From: Hyphomicrobiales bacterium
GTDB lineage: Bacteria; Pseudomonadota; Alphaproteobacteria; Rhizobiales; JAJFHR01
Assembly (NCBI GenBank): GCA_021775515.1
Contig: JAJFHR010000176.1
Span: 1 to 12,562, forward strand
Direction of reading: 5' to 3'
DNA length: 12,562 nucleotides
The notes under the pieces were generated by a model. It saw only the letters and a list, made by a program, of their open reading frames with translations, had not been told where the DNA came from and did not search any database. Positions 1 to 7,430 of this stretch are shown one piece after another; position 1 is the first letter of the stretch; the number at the start of each line of letters is the position of its first letter. The position numbers and the translations under genes were made by a program.

Positions 1-4
1 AAGC

Positions 5-424
5 ATGGAAACAGGCAATATAATTGAGAAGATTACGCAGGAATTTGAAACTCTCAAGTCCATTACCAGCGGACCAATGACAATTGATGTTGAACCGGGT
101 GAAACAATCATCAAGGAAGGTGAAACCGGGAATTTTCTATACGTTGTCAAAGAAGGAATTGTCGAAATTAAATATGGCGATGTAATCCTGGAACGAATTT
201 CCGAAGGGCAGATCTTTGGTGAAATGGCTCTCATTGATGACGCCGAGCGAAGTGCCAGCGTCGTTGCCCATACGGCCGGCGTAATTCTTGCGATTAGCCG
301 CTCAATGTTCCGCAAACTTGTACGCAAAGATCCCGGTTTTGCCCTGCTGGTCATGAACACAATGAACCGGCGCATTCGCCAGATGAATGTCCGGTTGAAA
401 ATTTCTACTGATTCCAGCAAATAA
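5..424 (+). CDS. Stand-alone cyclic nucleotide-binding domain protein
   Basis: Single cNMP-binding domain of 139 residues, probably a cytoplasmic receptor for cAMP or cGMP. Residues 25-110 form the beta-roll, with the usual Gly-rich turns (PGE near 31, EGETG at 38-42, EGQIFGE at 67-73). The phosphate-binding cassette is intact: F71-G72-E73, A75-L76 and R82-S83-A84, so the Glu that holds the ribose and the Arg that holds the cyclic phosphate are both present and binding is plausible. After the C-helix (about 108-130) the protein stops; there is no helix-turn-helix as in Crp/Fnr and no kinase or channel domain. It would therefore have to act through a partner protein. The start lies four bases from the window edge, so its ribosome site cannot be seen and an upstream start is possible. 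It precedes the cyclase gene on the same strand by about 190 bases. Confidence 0.88.
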   Translation: METGNIIEKITQEFETLKSITSGPMTIDVEPGETIIKEGETGNFLYVVKEGIVEIKYGDVILERISEGQIFGEMALIDDAERSASVVAHTAGVILAISRSMFRKLVRKDPGFALLVMNTMNRRIRQMNVRLKISTDSSK

Positions 425-611
425 CCTTCGGCGATATGTCACCAGGAAATGTGCCGGTTTTACCTTCTAACGGAGCGAAACAAATTTTCCAGGAAGCACT
501 ATTGTGAGTTCAACAAATTTACCCTTGAAGTAGAGAAATACGCTGACTGACCCCGATCAAGGCACCACAAAAAGCGCACTGTCACAGTTCCAGGTGATGG
601 TGAAGCAAATC
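425..611. other. Intergenic gap before the cyclase gene
   Basis: About 190 bases separate the cNMP-binding gene from the cyclase gene. I see no convincing sigma-70 promoter pair, no hairpin followed by a T run, and no full TGTGA-N6-TCACA Crp site; only an isolated TTGTGA half-site occurs near 503-508. Whether the two genes share a transcript cannot be decided from the sequence. Confidence 0.4.
599..603 (+). promoter_or_regulatory. Ribosome binding site supporting the ATG at 612
   Basis: GGTGA lies 8 bases before the ATG at 612, which is good spacing. Two earlier in-frame starts, GTG at 594 and ATG at 597, have no Shine-Dalgarno sequence at usable distance: the AGGTGA at 592-597 overlaps them. 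This favours 612, but the earlier starts would add only 5 to 6 residues. Confidence 0.45.
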
Positions 612-2828
612 ATGGCCAGGTTCACCAGTCCGTATTATCCCATTACCCTGCTGGTATTATTATTTGCAGTGTCGTTAAGGGTGGCTGACCCACCCATTTT
701 GGCGCAATTTCGCTTGTTAGTATTCGATGCCTATCAAAGACTTTCGCCGCGAGAACCTCTTAATCAAACACCAGTGGTCATTATCGACATCGACGAGGCA
801 AGCCTGAAACGTTTGGGCCAATGGCCATGGCCAAGAACGGTAATGTCTCAGATATTGCAGCAACTGCGCCAGGCTAAGGTCGCCGCGGTCGGCTTTGATA
901 TCTTGTTTGCTGAAGCAGATCGCCTGTCGCCGGAAGAGGCGCTGAAATATTGGCCTAAGTTTTCAAAAAGCGACGAATTGCGCGCTCAGATTTCTCAGCT
1001 CGGATCCCATGATGCGGTGTTTGCAAAAGAAATTTCTCTAGGCAATGTTGTTGCCGGTTTCGTCCTGAGCCAACAACAAACCAACTCCCCCCCGGAACTT
1101 AAGGCCTCATTTGCATTTGCCGGTGATGATCCAAAGGAATTTGTACCCGGATTCAGTGGTGTTATCGACAATCTGCCTGCACTAAGCGCTGCTGCAAATG
1201 GCGCCGGGTTTCTCAACTGGGCCCCAGACCGCGACCAGATCATGCGGCGGGTTCCTCTACTAATGAAATCAGGTAAGGCACTTTTACCTGCCATGAGTAT
1301 CGAAACACTTCGGGTTGCTCAGGGCGCGGGAACCTACGTCATCAAATCTTCAGGAGCAAGCGGCGTCGAAGCCTTCGGCTCCAAAACCGGCATCAATTCC
1401 ATCCGCGTTGGTAACGTCATCGTTCCAACCAATGACACTGGCGAGATGCTGATACATTTTGCCTACCGCGATCCTTCGCGATATATCTCTGCCGCACAAT
1501 TGCTGGACAACAAGATCGCAGCATCCAGGCTGGAGGGGCGCATTGTGCTCATTGGAGCAAGTGCCGCCGGTCTATTCGATATTCGCGCCACCCCGCTAGA
1601 AAGTGCTTTACCAGGGGTCGAAGTTCACGCCCAGGCAATCGAGCAAATATTACTGGGTCGTTTTCTCCAGCGTCCCGACTTTGCCAAGGGCGCCGAAGTC
1701 ATTTTTTTGATTGTTATGGTCATTGCACTGATCCTACTGCTGCCCAAGCTGGGCGCCGCTTATTCGGCCTTGTTGGGAGGCGGCACCGTGGTTATTTTGG
1801 CCCTGGGCTCATACTGGTTGTTTGTCAATTGGGGCTGGCTGGCCGATCCGGTATACCCCGCCCTTAGCGCCCTGGCTGTTTATCTTTCCGGCTCTCTCAT
1901 TGTTTACATAGACAGTGAAGTCCAGCGCCGGAGAATTCGCTCAGCCTTCAGCTATTATCTTGCTCCTGAAATGGTTCAGCAACTCACGAATAATCCCGAT
2001 AAACTTGTGCTCGGTGGAGAAAGGCGGGAACTGACTTTATTGTTTTCAGATATCCGCGGGTTCACCGGCATCTCGGAAGGCTTGGATGCCGACGTTCTCA
2101 TATCGCTGATCAACAGGATATTGACCCCGTTGAGCGATTCAATCATGGTCCATCGCGGCACCATCGATAAATTTATGGGCGATGCCATCATGGCATTCTG
2201 GAATGCACCCATTGATGATCCCGACCATGCCAAAAATGCTGCATTAGCCGCACTCGACATGTTGGATAGGCTGCGCCGGTTGAATGAAACCCTTCGGGCC
2301 GAAGCCATTTCCAAGGATGAAAAATTCCGCCCGATCCAGATGGGTGTGGGACTTAACTCCGGCGTTTGCAGCGTCGGCAATATGGGTTCCGAACAACGGT
2401 TTGATTATTCCGTCCTAGGCGATAGCGTTAACATCGCCGCCCGCCTTGAAGGCCAAACCAAGGAATATGGCGTCGATATTCTGATGGGAGAAGAGACTGC
2501 CAACGCCATCCCGGAACTTGCCAACCTCGAAATAGACCTCATAATCGTTAAAGGCAAAACCAAACCAATAGCCATCTACGCGCTTTTGGGCGGAGAAGAT
2601 CTAGCGCAATCAGCAAAATTTATTTCATTGAAAAAATTTCAAGATCAGTTTTTACGTGCCTACCGTAACCAGGCCTGGGATGAGGCCGAGACACAGCTTA
2701 AAGCCTGCAAGGATAAGGCGTCCGAGCTTGCAACACTCTATGGCATCTACGCGCACAGAATCAGAGAGTTTCGTAAAAATCCGCCGCCAAAAAATTGGAA
2801 CGGTGCATATATAGCGCAGTCAAAATGA
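612..2828 (+). CDS. CHASE2-domain class III adenylate/guanylate cyclase
   Basis: Membrane sensor enzyme that makes cAMP or cGMP from the nucleoside triphosphate. Numbering is from the ATG at 612 (738 residues). One N-terminal helix (about 7-25) leads to a periplasmic CHASE2 domain (about 30-355) with its hallmark segments: VVIIDIDEASL, GQWPWPR, VGFDILFAEADR, and VLIGASAAGLFDIRATPL near the end. Three membrane helices follow (about 362-378, 383-405, 410-432), then a cytoplasmic cyclase domain (about 465-650). Metal-binding aspartates are D480 (in FSDIRGF) and D524 (in KFMGD). K520 sits at the base-recognition lysine position. N607 and R611 (in VNIAARLE) are the transition-state residues, so the site looks complete. 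S600 stands where class IIIa enzymes have Asp, which points to class IIIb. The C-terminal tail ending RIREFRKNPPPKNWNG is typical of CHASE2 cyclases. Adenylate cyclase activity is the likelier choice but is not proven. Longer starts at 597 and 594 are possible. The gene is convergent with the FecR gene, 45 bases away. Confidence 0.93.
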   Translation: MARFTSPYYPITLLVLLFAVSLRVADPPILAQFRLLVFDAYQRLSPREPLNQTPVVIIDIDEASLKRLGQWPWPRTVMSQILQQLRQAKVAAVGFDILFAEADRLSPEEALKYWPKFSKSDELRAQISQLGSHDAVFAKEISLGNVVAGFVLSQQQTNSPPELKASFAFAGDDPKEFVPGFSGVIDNLPALSAAANGAGFLNWAPDRDQIMRRVPLLMKSGKALLPAMSIETLRVAQGAGTYVIKSSGASGVEAFGSKTGINSIRVGNVIVPTNDTGEMLIHFAYRDPSRYISAAQLLDNKIAASRLEGRIVLIGASAAGLFDIRATPLESALPGVEVHAQAIEQILLGRFLQRPDFAKGAEVIFLIVMVIALILLLPKLGAAYSALLGGGTVVILALGSYWLFVNWGWLADPVYPALSALAVYLSGSLIVYIDSEVQRRRIRSAFSYYLAPEMVQQLTNNPDKLVLGGERRELTLLFSDIRGFTGISEGLDADVLISLINRILTPLSDSIMVHRGTIDKFMGDAIMAFWNAPIDDPDHAKNAALAALDMLDRLRRLNETLRAEAISKDEKFRPIQMGVGLNSGVCSVGNMGSEQRFDYSVLGDSVNIAARLEGQTKEYGVDILMGEETANAIPELANLEIDLIIVKGKTKPIAIYALLGGEDLAQSAKFISLKKFQDQFLRAYRNQAWDEAETQLKACKDKASELATLYGIYAHRIREFRKNPPPKNWNGAYIAQSK

Positions 2829-2895
2829 CATTGCGGCGAGATAGATACATTAATTTTTGTCCCGCTGGTCCTATCACTGCCTCTCTGCGGCAATG
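2829..2895. terminator. Possible bidirectional terminator between convergent genes
   Basis: CATTGC at 2829-2834 can pair with GCAATG at 2890-2895, and further complementary bases (GAGA against TCTC) continue the stem imperfectly. A short T run (TTTTTG) lies inside the loop, not after the stem, so this is not a classic intrinsic terminator. The second arm lies within the last codons of the FecR gene. Weak call based on position between two convergent stops. Confidence 0.25.
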
Positions 2896-5696
2896 ATCCC
2901 CTGCGCGGTAAAGTTACCCGGATTACCCGGATCTCGTACATCAAATTTACCGACAACTCCCTGCACAGGATTTTGCGGACCCGAAACAAAGGTTCCGGTT
3001 ATTTTCCCGGCAAAAGCGCCATTGATGACACCGCTGAAATTACCGGGATTTGTGGATGCACTCAGCGTCGGCGCATTAATGGTATTTCCGTCAAAATTGG
3101 TAATCTGAGCACTGCCGGTTCTAGTGCTGAAATCCCACGTCTGGGCATAATTGCCCGCAGCAACATATTGTTGCGTCTGCCCGGCTACAATCTTCGCTAC
3201 GTTGCCAATGACATGGCCGTTAAAGGTTGCAGCCCCTGTGGTTGGAATGTTGGTGGATGGGTTTCCGGCAACCCAGGTGCCTAGATGAAAAAAGTCCCGG
3301 CGCGATTGCCCTGGGCTGGCTTGAGGATCTTGATACCGCAGGCGGCCACCCCAATAGCCCCACTCCAGAAACTTGCACGCGCATATATTGACATTTCCCG
3401 GGACAAAGTTGGTCGCCGGAACCAACTCGTTACCAAAAAAGTAAATATTGGGGCTGTTCTGCTGAACGCCGCCGGGATTGGGATAGGTAAATGTCGTAGC
3501 GTTATCAAACGTGATAGATGTCTCCGACCTATTGTGCTGGGCGCCAAATCGGTCATCGTCAATAAAGCCGCTTCGTCCAGTACCCGACCGTGTCGGATCT
3601 TCGCCGAATGTCAGTTTGTATTCATCGACAAAATCCAGGCTATCAACATCAAACAGCACTGTCTGCGCCCGCATAGTATTGCGATTGGCATTGAAAATCA
3701 CCTCCAGGCCTTCTCCAGCAATCGACGGGTCATCTCCCGATTGAAAAATCTTCGGCAACTGATTTGGTGCACCGCTTTCCTGCAAACCTCCAGCAAAGCC
3801 AATCAGCGTGCGGCTGGTTCGCACATTTTGATTAGCGGTGGGTACGGTGTTTTTTAACAACGCTAATTGGGTAGTTGCATATCTATCGGTGATTACATCG
3901 AAGGAGGAATTAAAACCATCCTTGAAGTCGATAGAAGCAGCCTCTTTGACCTTTGGGTCATTACCAATAAGAAAAAACTCACCGTCGGGGCCAAATAAAG
4001 CATTACCCTCAGCGCCGTCTAGGGCGTCTACACGACCCAGCAATGCAGCCGAACCCTTGTTAGCGGCCTGTCTGAAGCTACCACGCAGTGAGTAGACAAG
4101 ATCTGGGCCATTGCCATTGTCGATAACCGTTGCTGCCTGCAACAGCGTATACGAATTCTGATTTGCCCCCTGCCCGTTAATAACCAGATTGCCTTGCAGC
4201 ATCACTGTTCGCGACGAAGTTGCAGACGGGTATTGTCCAATTACGCCGCCATTTTGGACTTTCAACAAAAGGTCGGTTGTTGTCGCATTTGCCAGACCGG
4301 GAATTGCATTAAACAAAGACAAAGGAACCGGTGAGTTTTGGGTAAAATCTGGAACGAGGGCATAATTGCGCAATGAATCATCCGCAATCAAATTTGCCGC
4401 TGGTGTCTTCTGACCACCGAAAACCACAGCCAGATCGGTGTTGCCAAAATCAAAATTTGTTACCTCAAAAAGAAAAAAACTAAGATCTGGAGCAACAAAC
4501 GCCCGGCCTGCATCATTTAACGGCGTTACCGTGCCATTCGGAAATGTCTCGGTGATATCGCCGGGTTGAAGGGCGTTAAAGCCGATAACAAATGGTACGG
4601 TTATGGTTGTGGTAACACCGTTGTCGGTTTCCTGAAATAAAATTGTATTGTTTTGTATGGTGCCGATAATATTTTCATCGTCGGTGGGATCATCCCCGCC
4701 GACAAAGCCAAAACGACCGGGATCATTGATCACCAGGTTGCCCAGTTCCGGAATAGTATAGGTCAGCCCGCTGTTCAGGACCCTGGTGTTAACCTGGGTG
4801 CCGCCTGGTGCTGGCGGCGGCGGATCACCGATAACAACGTCCCGGTTTTCATCGCCGGCAGCGACATCGGGTTGAACCAGCACTGTCTCTACCTGCACCA
4901 CATCAGTAGACTTAACTGCATTTTTTGCTGGTGGTGCAATCTGCTTTGGAGAATTGGCTGAATTGCTGGTCCCTATATTTGATTTGGCAACGGTTTTATT
5001 GGTCGGCGAGTTTTTGGCACCGCCGGTCTTTCCGGGCGTGCCTGACAACAACCGGTTTAATCCGGCAATATCAGCCTTGGTTGTCCGTCGCAGATTCAAA
5101 CTGCCACCGATACCAATATCGATGCTATTGCCGTTTTGAAAAGCGCGCTTGAGGTTTGAACAGGTAGCCAGGCCGCCGCCGGCGCAGCCTGATCCCACCG
5201 TCATCTCACTGCCAAACAGAAAGGAAAAAGTGCTCTTTTGACCCTGAATGCCAACCTTCCCGGTCATTATTCCACCGCGGATACCAATTGTGGCTACCGA
5301 GGTTTTGATGGTTACACCGCCTTCTTTTTTGGATAATCTGCCGCCGACAAAACGAAAAACGCCCTGGACCACATTGACGACCATCTTGCCGGTTTTTTTA
5401 TTTGGGTCATAAATGAATTTGTCGATGACAAGCTCGGATTTTGGCCCCACAGTAAAAGCTGACCCATCAACAAACAAAAGTTGGGCAAGACCGTCACTGG
5501 AAGTTTTAATACGCTCGTTAAAAACAACATTTTTCCCCAAAAACAACCGGCGGGTAACACCTCCCGGCGGCGTGCCGAAGGCTGTTGGATTTATCGCACT
5601 GGTCACACCCACTTTAGTCGCGGAAAAGCCAGGACCGGCATTAATCGACAGAATGCCGGCTACGAGCAGATACGTGCTTATTTTCCAAACTTTCAT
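2874..5696 (-). CDS. Exported FecR-domain protein with TbpB-like C-terminal barrel
   Basis: Large exported protein of 940 residues from the ATG at 5696. A Sec signal peptide (1 to about 26, ending GFSA) has no lipobox Cys, so it is not a lipoprotein. Residues about 50-145 form a FecR domain (RLFLGKNVVFNERIKTS, DGSAFTVGPKSELVIDKF, VVQGVFRFVGGR, KTSVATIGIRG). A low-complexity linker rich in Pro, Asn, Ser and Lys follows (about 218-300), then a long region of beta character rich in Asn and Gly. The last ~118 residues (823-940) have the pattern of a small TbpB-type beta-barrel: TFNGHVIGN, a GNY-x-QTWDF strand, NFSGVINGAFAGKITGTFV, then PVQGVVGKF and TAQGIIAAER. There are four cysteines: C171, C179, C772 and C774. 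No FecI sigma factor or TonB receptor is nearby, so classical iron-citrate signalling is unlikely. It follows the barrel gene in one operon after 14 bases. It may be the surface or secreted cargo of that barrel (inference). A TTG start at 5714 would overlap the upstream stop and is less likely. Confidence 0.85.
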   Translation of the reverse strand: MKVWKISTYLLVAGILSINAGPGFSATKVGVTSAINPTAFGTPPGGVTRRLFLGKNVVFNERIKTSSDGLAQLLFVDGSAFTVGPKSELVIDKFIYDPNKKTGKMVVNVVQGVFRFVGGRLSKKEGGVTIKTSVATIGIRGGIMTGKVGIQGQKSTFSFLFGSEMTVGSGCAGGGLATCSNLKRAFQNGNSIDIGIGGSLNLRRTTKADIAGLNRLLSGTPGKTGGAKNSPTNKTVAKSNIGTSNSANSPKQIAPPAKNAVKSTDVVQVETVLVQPDVAAGDENRDVVIGDPPPPAPGGTQVNTRVLNSGLTYTIPELGNLVINDPGRFGFVGGDDPTDDENIIGTIQNNTILFQETDNGVTTTITVPFVIGFNALQPGDITETFPNGTVTPLNDAGRAFVAPDLSFFLFEVTNFDFGNTDLAVVFGGQKTPAANLIADDSLRNYALVPDFTQNSPVPLSLFNAIPGLANATTTDLLLKVQNGGVIGQYPSATSSRTVMLQGNLVINGQGANQNSYTLLQAATVIDNGNGPDLVYSLRGSFRQAANKGSAALLGRVDALDGAEGNALFGPDGEFFLIGNDPKVKEAASIDFKDGFNSSFDVITDRYATTQLALLKNTVPTANQNVRTSRTLIGFAGGLQESGAPNQLPKIFQSGDDPSIAGEGLEVIFNANRNTMRAQTVLFDVDSLDFVDEYKLTFGEDPTRSGTGRSGFIDDDRFGAQHNRSETSITFDNATTFTYPNPGGVQQNSPNIYFFGNELVPATNFVPGNVNICACKFLEWGYWGGRLRYQDPQASPGQSRRDFFHLGTWVAGNPSTNIPTTGAATFNGHVIGNVAKIVAGQTQQYVAAGNYAQTWDFSTRTGSAQITNFDGNTINAPTLSASTNPGNFSGVINGAFAGKITGTFVSGPQNPVQGVVGKFDVRDPGNPGNFTAQGIIAAERQ

Positions 5697-5708
5697 GTCA
5701 CCACCCTC
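5697..5708 (-). promoter_or_regulatory. Ribosome binding site of the FecR gene
   Basis: On the minus strand GAGGG (5708-5704) lies 7 bases before the ATG at 5696. This fixes the start at 5696 over the TTG at 5714, which would overlap the stop codon of the barrel gene. Confidence 0.7.
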
Positions 5709-5710
5709 GC

Positions 5711-7096
5711 TCAAAATTTCTTACCCAGAGCCACGTAAGCCGACCAGCCACTGTAGCTGTAAATATCGTAGTTTGACCCGTGGTCGCGATATTCAACCTG
5801 CGGAACAATGGTCATATCATCGACCACGGGGATCGTTAACGTCGCCCGCGCGAACAGTTCGTTTGTTTTCTGTTTTTCGTTGGCATTTATAGAGGGGTCC
5901 GGATTATCGTATCGGGAATGCCGGTAACCGCCGGTCACATCAAGATATAGGATCGGTCCGAACGTCTCGCTGTTTTTAAATGGCGAGGTAACGGTCATTG
6001 TCGCGCCGATTTCACCGCTGATCTGATAATTATCGAAAAACCCAACATCAACATTCTCCCGCTCGCCTCTGATCAGGCCATGGGCCAACATCCGTGGAGA
6101 CACCGGGGCAGCGCCCGCGATTTCGGCGCTGATTGCGTATCCGTCGCGATCAGTGGCACGGGGTCGTTTTGACGTATTATTGTACCATTTTCGCCGGAAC
6201 TCGGCTTTCGCCCGCACCGATTTTCCTTCTGCAGTGCGCCCGGAGATACGTGTCCCTATGCCCAGGGTTGAAAAATAGAGGTTGTCATCGAGACCAACAG
6301 CATTGCCGATGGCGTAGACGCCAAGTTGAGTATTATCGATGCCATATCTCTGCAAATTAAAAGACGGCCCGAAAGTAACCTCCGTAACCAGGGTATCAAG
6401 TCTCGAAACATCCAGATATTTAGCACCGTAGAACAGGACATCGAGCTCCAGGAGATCGCCTTGCCTGTGCAAGTCGTAATCATAATGAAGGGAGCCTGCG
6501 ACAAATGCATTTACATCTGATTTTTCGACATTCTCGTTGTCGAGAACAAAGGTAACCCCGTTCAAATCTACATTAGCAGATGAGGGGCCTGAGTTGGCAT
6601 TTGACTGATACCGAATCCCGCCGAGAATTGATCCCGCAAATTTATTGCGTTTTTGCGCATTGTTAATCTGACCAAGAAATTTTGCCACCCGCTGTCGGAC
6701 AATATCTGGAACATCATCCCCGGAAATGGCCAGTTCGAGATAATTTTGAGCCGTCGCATATGAGCCAAGACGGTAATAAAGCACCCCCAGTTCCAGTTGA
6801 ATACGTGGCAGACCGGGAGCAAATATCAACATGCGTTCCAGCGCTGTAATTGCCCCTTCGAAATCTCCAAGCTGGCTTGAAAGGGTCGCATATTCGAACG
6901 CCAGATCAAGGTCAGCAGGATTGAGCAAAATCCGCTGAAACATAGCCTCCCGTCGCGCTTCCAGACTGGCTTTGTCATTTTCCGGCGCAGCAAATGCCGG
7001 CGAATAGAGCCCAGAAACAAAGACCGCCCCGGCAAGGAAAAGTGCGATGGTAGTTATCCGCACAAAAACTCTGCGCGCATACCGCACTATACGCAT
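5711..7096 (-). CDS. TPR plus outer-membrane beta-barrel protein, Slam/DUF560-like
   Basis: Predicted outer-membrane translocator of the surface-lipoprotein-assembly-modulator kind (type XI secretion). Numbering is from the ATG at 7096 (461 residues). An extended signal peptide (about 1-37) starts with an Arg-rich stretch and ends PAFA. Residues about 47-145 are TPR-like helices (AFEYATLSSQLGDFEGAITA, LELGVLYYRLGSYATAQNYL). From about residue 150 the protein is a run of amphipathic strands with alternating hydrophobic residues and turns; by eye I can lay out about 14, the number in Slam barrels. The final strand ends in Phe (AYVALGKKF), the usual signature for barrel insertion by the Bam complex. 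It is the first gene of an operon with the FecR gene. Slam proteins export lipoproteins or secreted proteins that carry a TbpB-type barrel, which fits the next gene. A plain TPR-containing porin-like protein is the alternative. A TTG start at 7111 is less likely. Confidence 0.8.
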   Translation of the reverse strand: MRIVRYARRVFVRITTIALFLAGAVFVSGLYSPAFAAPENDKASLEARREAMFQRILLNPADLDLAFEYATLSSQLGDFEGAITALERMLIFAPGLPRIQLELGVLYYRLGSYATAQNYLELAISGDDVPDIVRQRVAKFLGQINNAQKRNKFAGSILGGIRYQSNANSGPSSANVDLNGVTFVLDNENVEKSDVNAFVAGSLHYDYDLHRQGDLLELDVLFYGAKYLDVSRLDTLVTEVTFGPSFNLQRYGIDNTQLGVYAIGNAVGLDDNLYFSTLGIGTRISGRTAEGKSVRAKAEFRRKWYNNTSKRPRATDRDGYAISAEIAGAAPVSPRMLAHGLIRGERENVDVGFFDNYQISGEIGATMTVTSPFKNSETFGPILYLDVTGGYRHSRYDNPDPSINANEKQKTNELFARATLTIPVVDDMTIVPQVEYRDHGSNYDIYSYSGWSAYVALGKKF

Positions 7097-7109
7097 GACC
7101 CTCACCCTC
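7097..7109 (-). promoter_or_regulatory. Ribosome binding site of the barrel gene
   Basis: Minus-strand GAGGGTGAGGG (7109-7099) precedes the ATG at 7096. Its first GAGGG is 8 bases from the start, which supports 7096 over the TTG at 7111. Confidence 0.65.
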
Positions 7110-7111
7110 AA

Positions 7112-7270
7112 AATTTTTACTTTTAATTACTTAAAGTTTTACACTTATGCCTTGTCTAATCATAGCGAAATCAACCTCACAACATTCATTGTTGAAAATT
7201 AAATTTCAGGCGTGTCAAAAATACCGAAATTATTAGGAATTTGCTGTCTTCCTCCAGCGTTGATAAGATT
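7112..7270. other. AT-rich upstream region of the barrel-FecR operon
   Basis: About 160 AT-rich bases that must hold the leftward promoter. A perfect minus-strand TTGACA is present (TGTCAA at 7213-7218), but no good -10 box lies 16-18 bases on, so I do not call a promoter. A short palindrome, CAACA-TTCAT-TGTTG, occurs at 7180-7194 and could be a small operator. No ORF of note is present. Confidence 0.35.
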
Positions 7271-7350
7271 GCAGCACAAGATCGAAATAACAACTACGGT
7301 GCTGCACAAAAATCAGTTATAATCTCCTGGGGATTCTCAAATTTGTGCAG
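7271..7350 (+). promoter_or_regulatory. Candidate promoter with three GCWGCACAA-like operator motifs
   Basis: A perfect -10 hexamer TATAAT lies at 7318-7323, about 110 bases before the reductase start; the position 17 bases upstream has no recognisable -35. Around it are GCAGCACAA (7271-7279), GCTGCACAA (7301-7309) and, inverted, TTTGTGCAG (7342-7350). CTGCACAAA at 7302-7310 and TTTGTGCAG at 7342-7350 form a perfect 9-base inverted repeat. The first two copies are 30 bases apart and the last two about 41, near whole helical turns. If transcription starts near 7330, the sites fall near -55, -25 and +16, a repressor-like layout. The regulator is not identified. Confidence 0.45.
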
Positions 7351-7420
7351 TCTAACAAGCGGTTGACCATCCTATCATTGGCAACCCACCACTACAGTTC
7401 AAAGGTTTTAACAAAACGAC

Positions 7421-7427
7421 GGGGAGA
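7421..7427 (+). promoter_or_regulatory. Ribosome binding site of the reductase gene
   Basis: GGGGAGA sits 3 bases before the ATG at 7431, with its core GGAG about 5 bases away. It is a strong site and supports this start. Confidence 0.65.
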
Positions 7428-7430
7428 CCG

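Noticed and set aside
5..424. Crp/Fnr transcription factor
   Set aside because: The protein ends after the C-helix at residue 139 with no DNA-binding helix-turn-helix.
503..508. Crp binding half-site TTGTGA upstream of the cyclase
   Set aside because: The second half-site is absent at the required spacing.
3285..3857. Plus-strand ORF of 190 codons
   Set aside because: It lies wholly inside the FecR gene on the other strand, has no ribosome site, and its translation shows no family features; it is a shadow frame.
2874..5696. FecR anti-sigma regulator of iron uptake
   Set aside because: It has a signal peptide and a very long beta-rich C-terminus, no cytoplasmic anti-sigma domain, and no FecI-type sigma factor or TonB receptor next to it.
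5697..7110. Shared ATTTTGAG leader before both operon starts
   Set aside because: The copy before the FecR gene is simply the end of the barrel gene's coding sequence and stop plus a ribosome site; the likeness is short and probably chance.
7213..7218. Leftward -35 box (TTGACA on the minus strand)
   Set aside because: The hexamer is perfect but no acceptable -10 lies 16-18 bases downstream.
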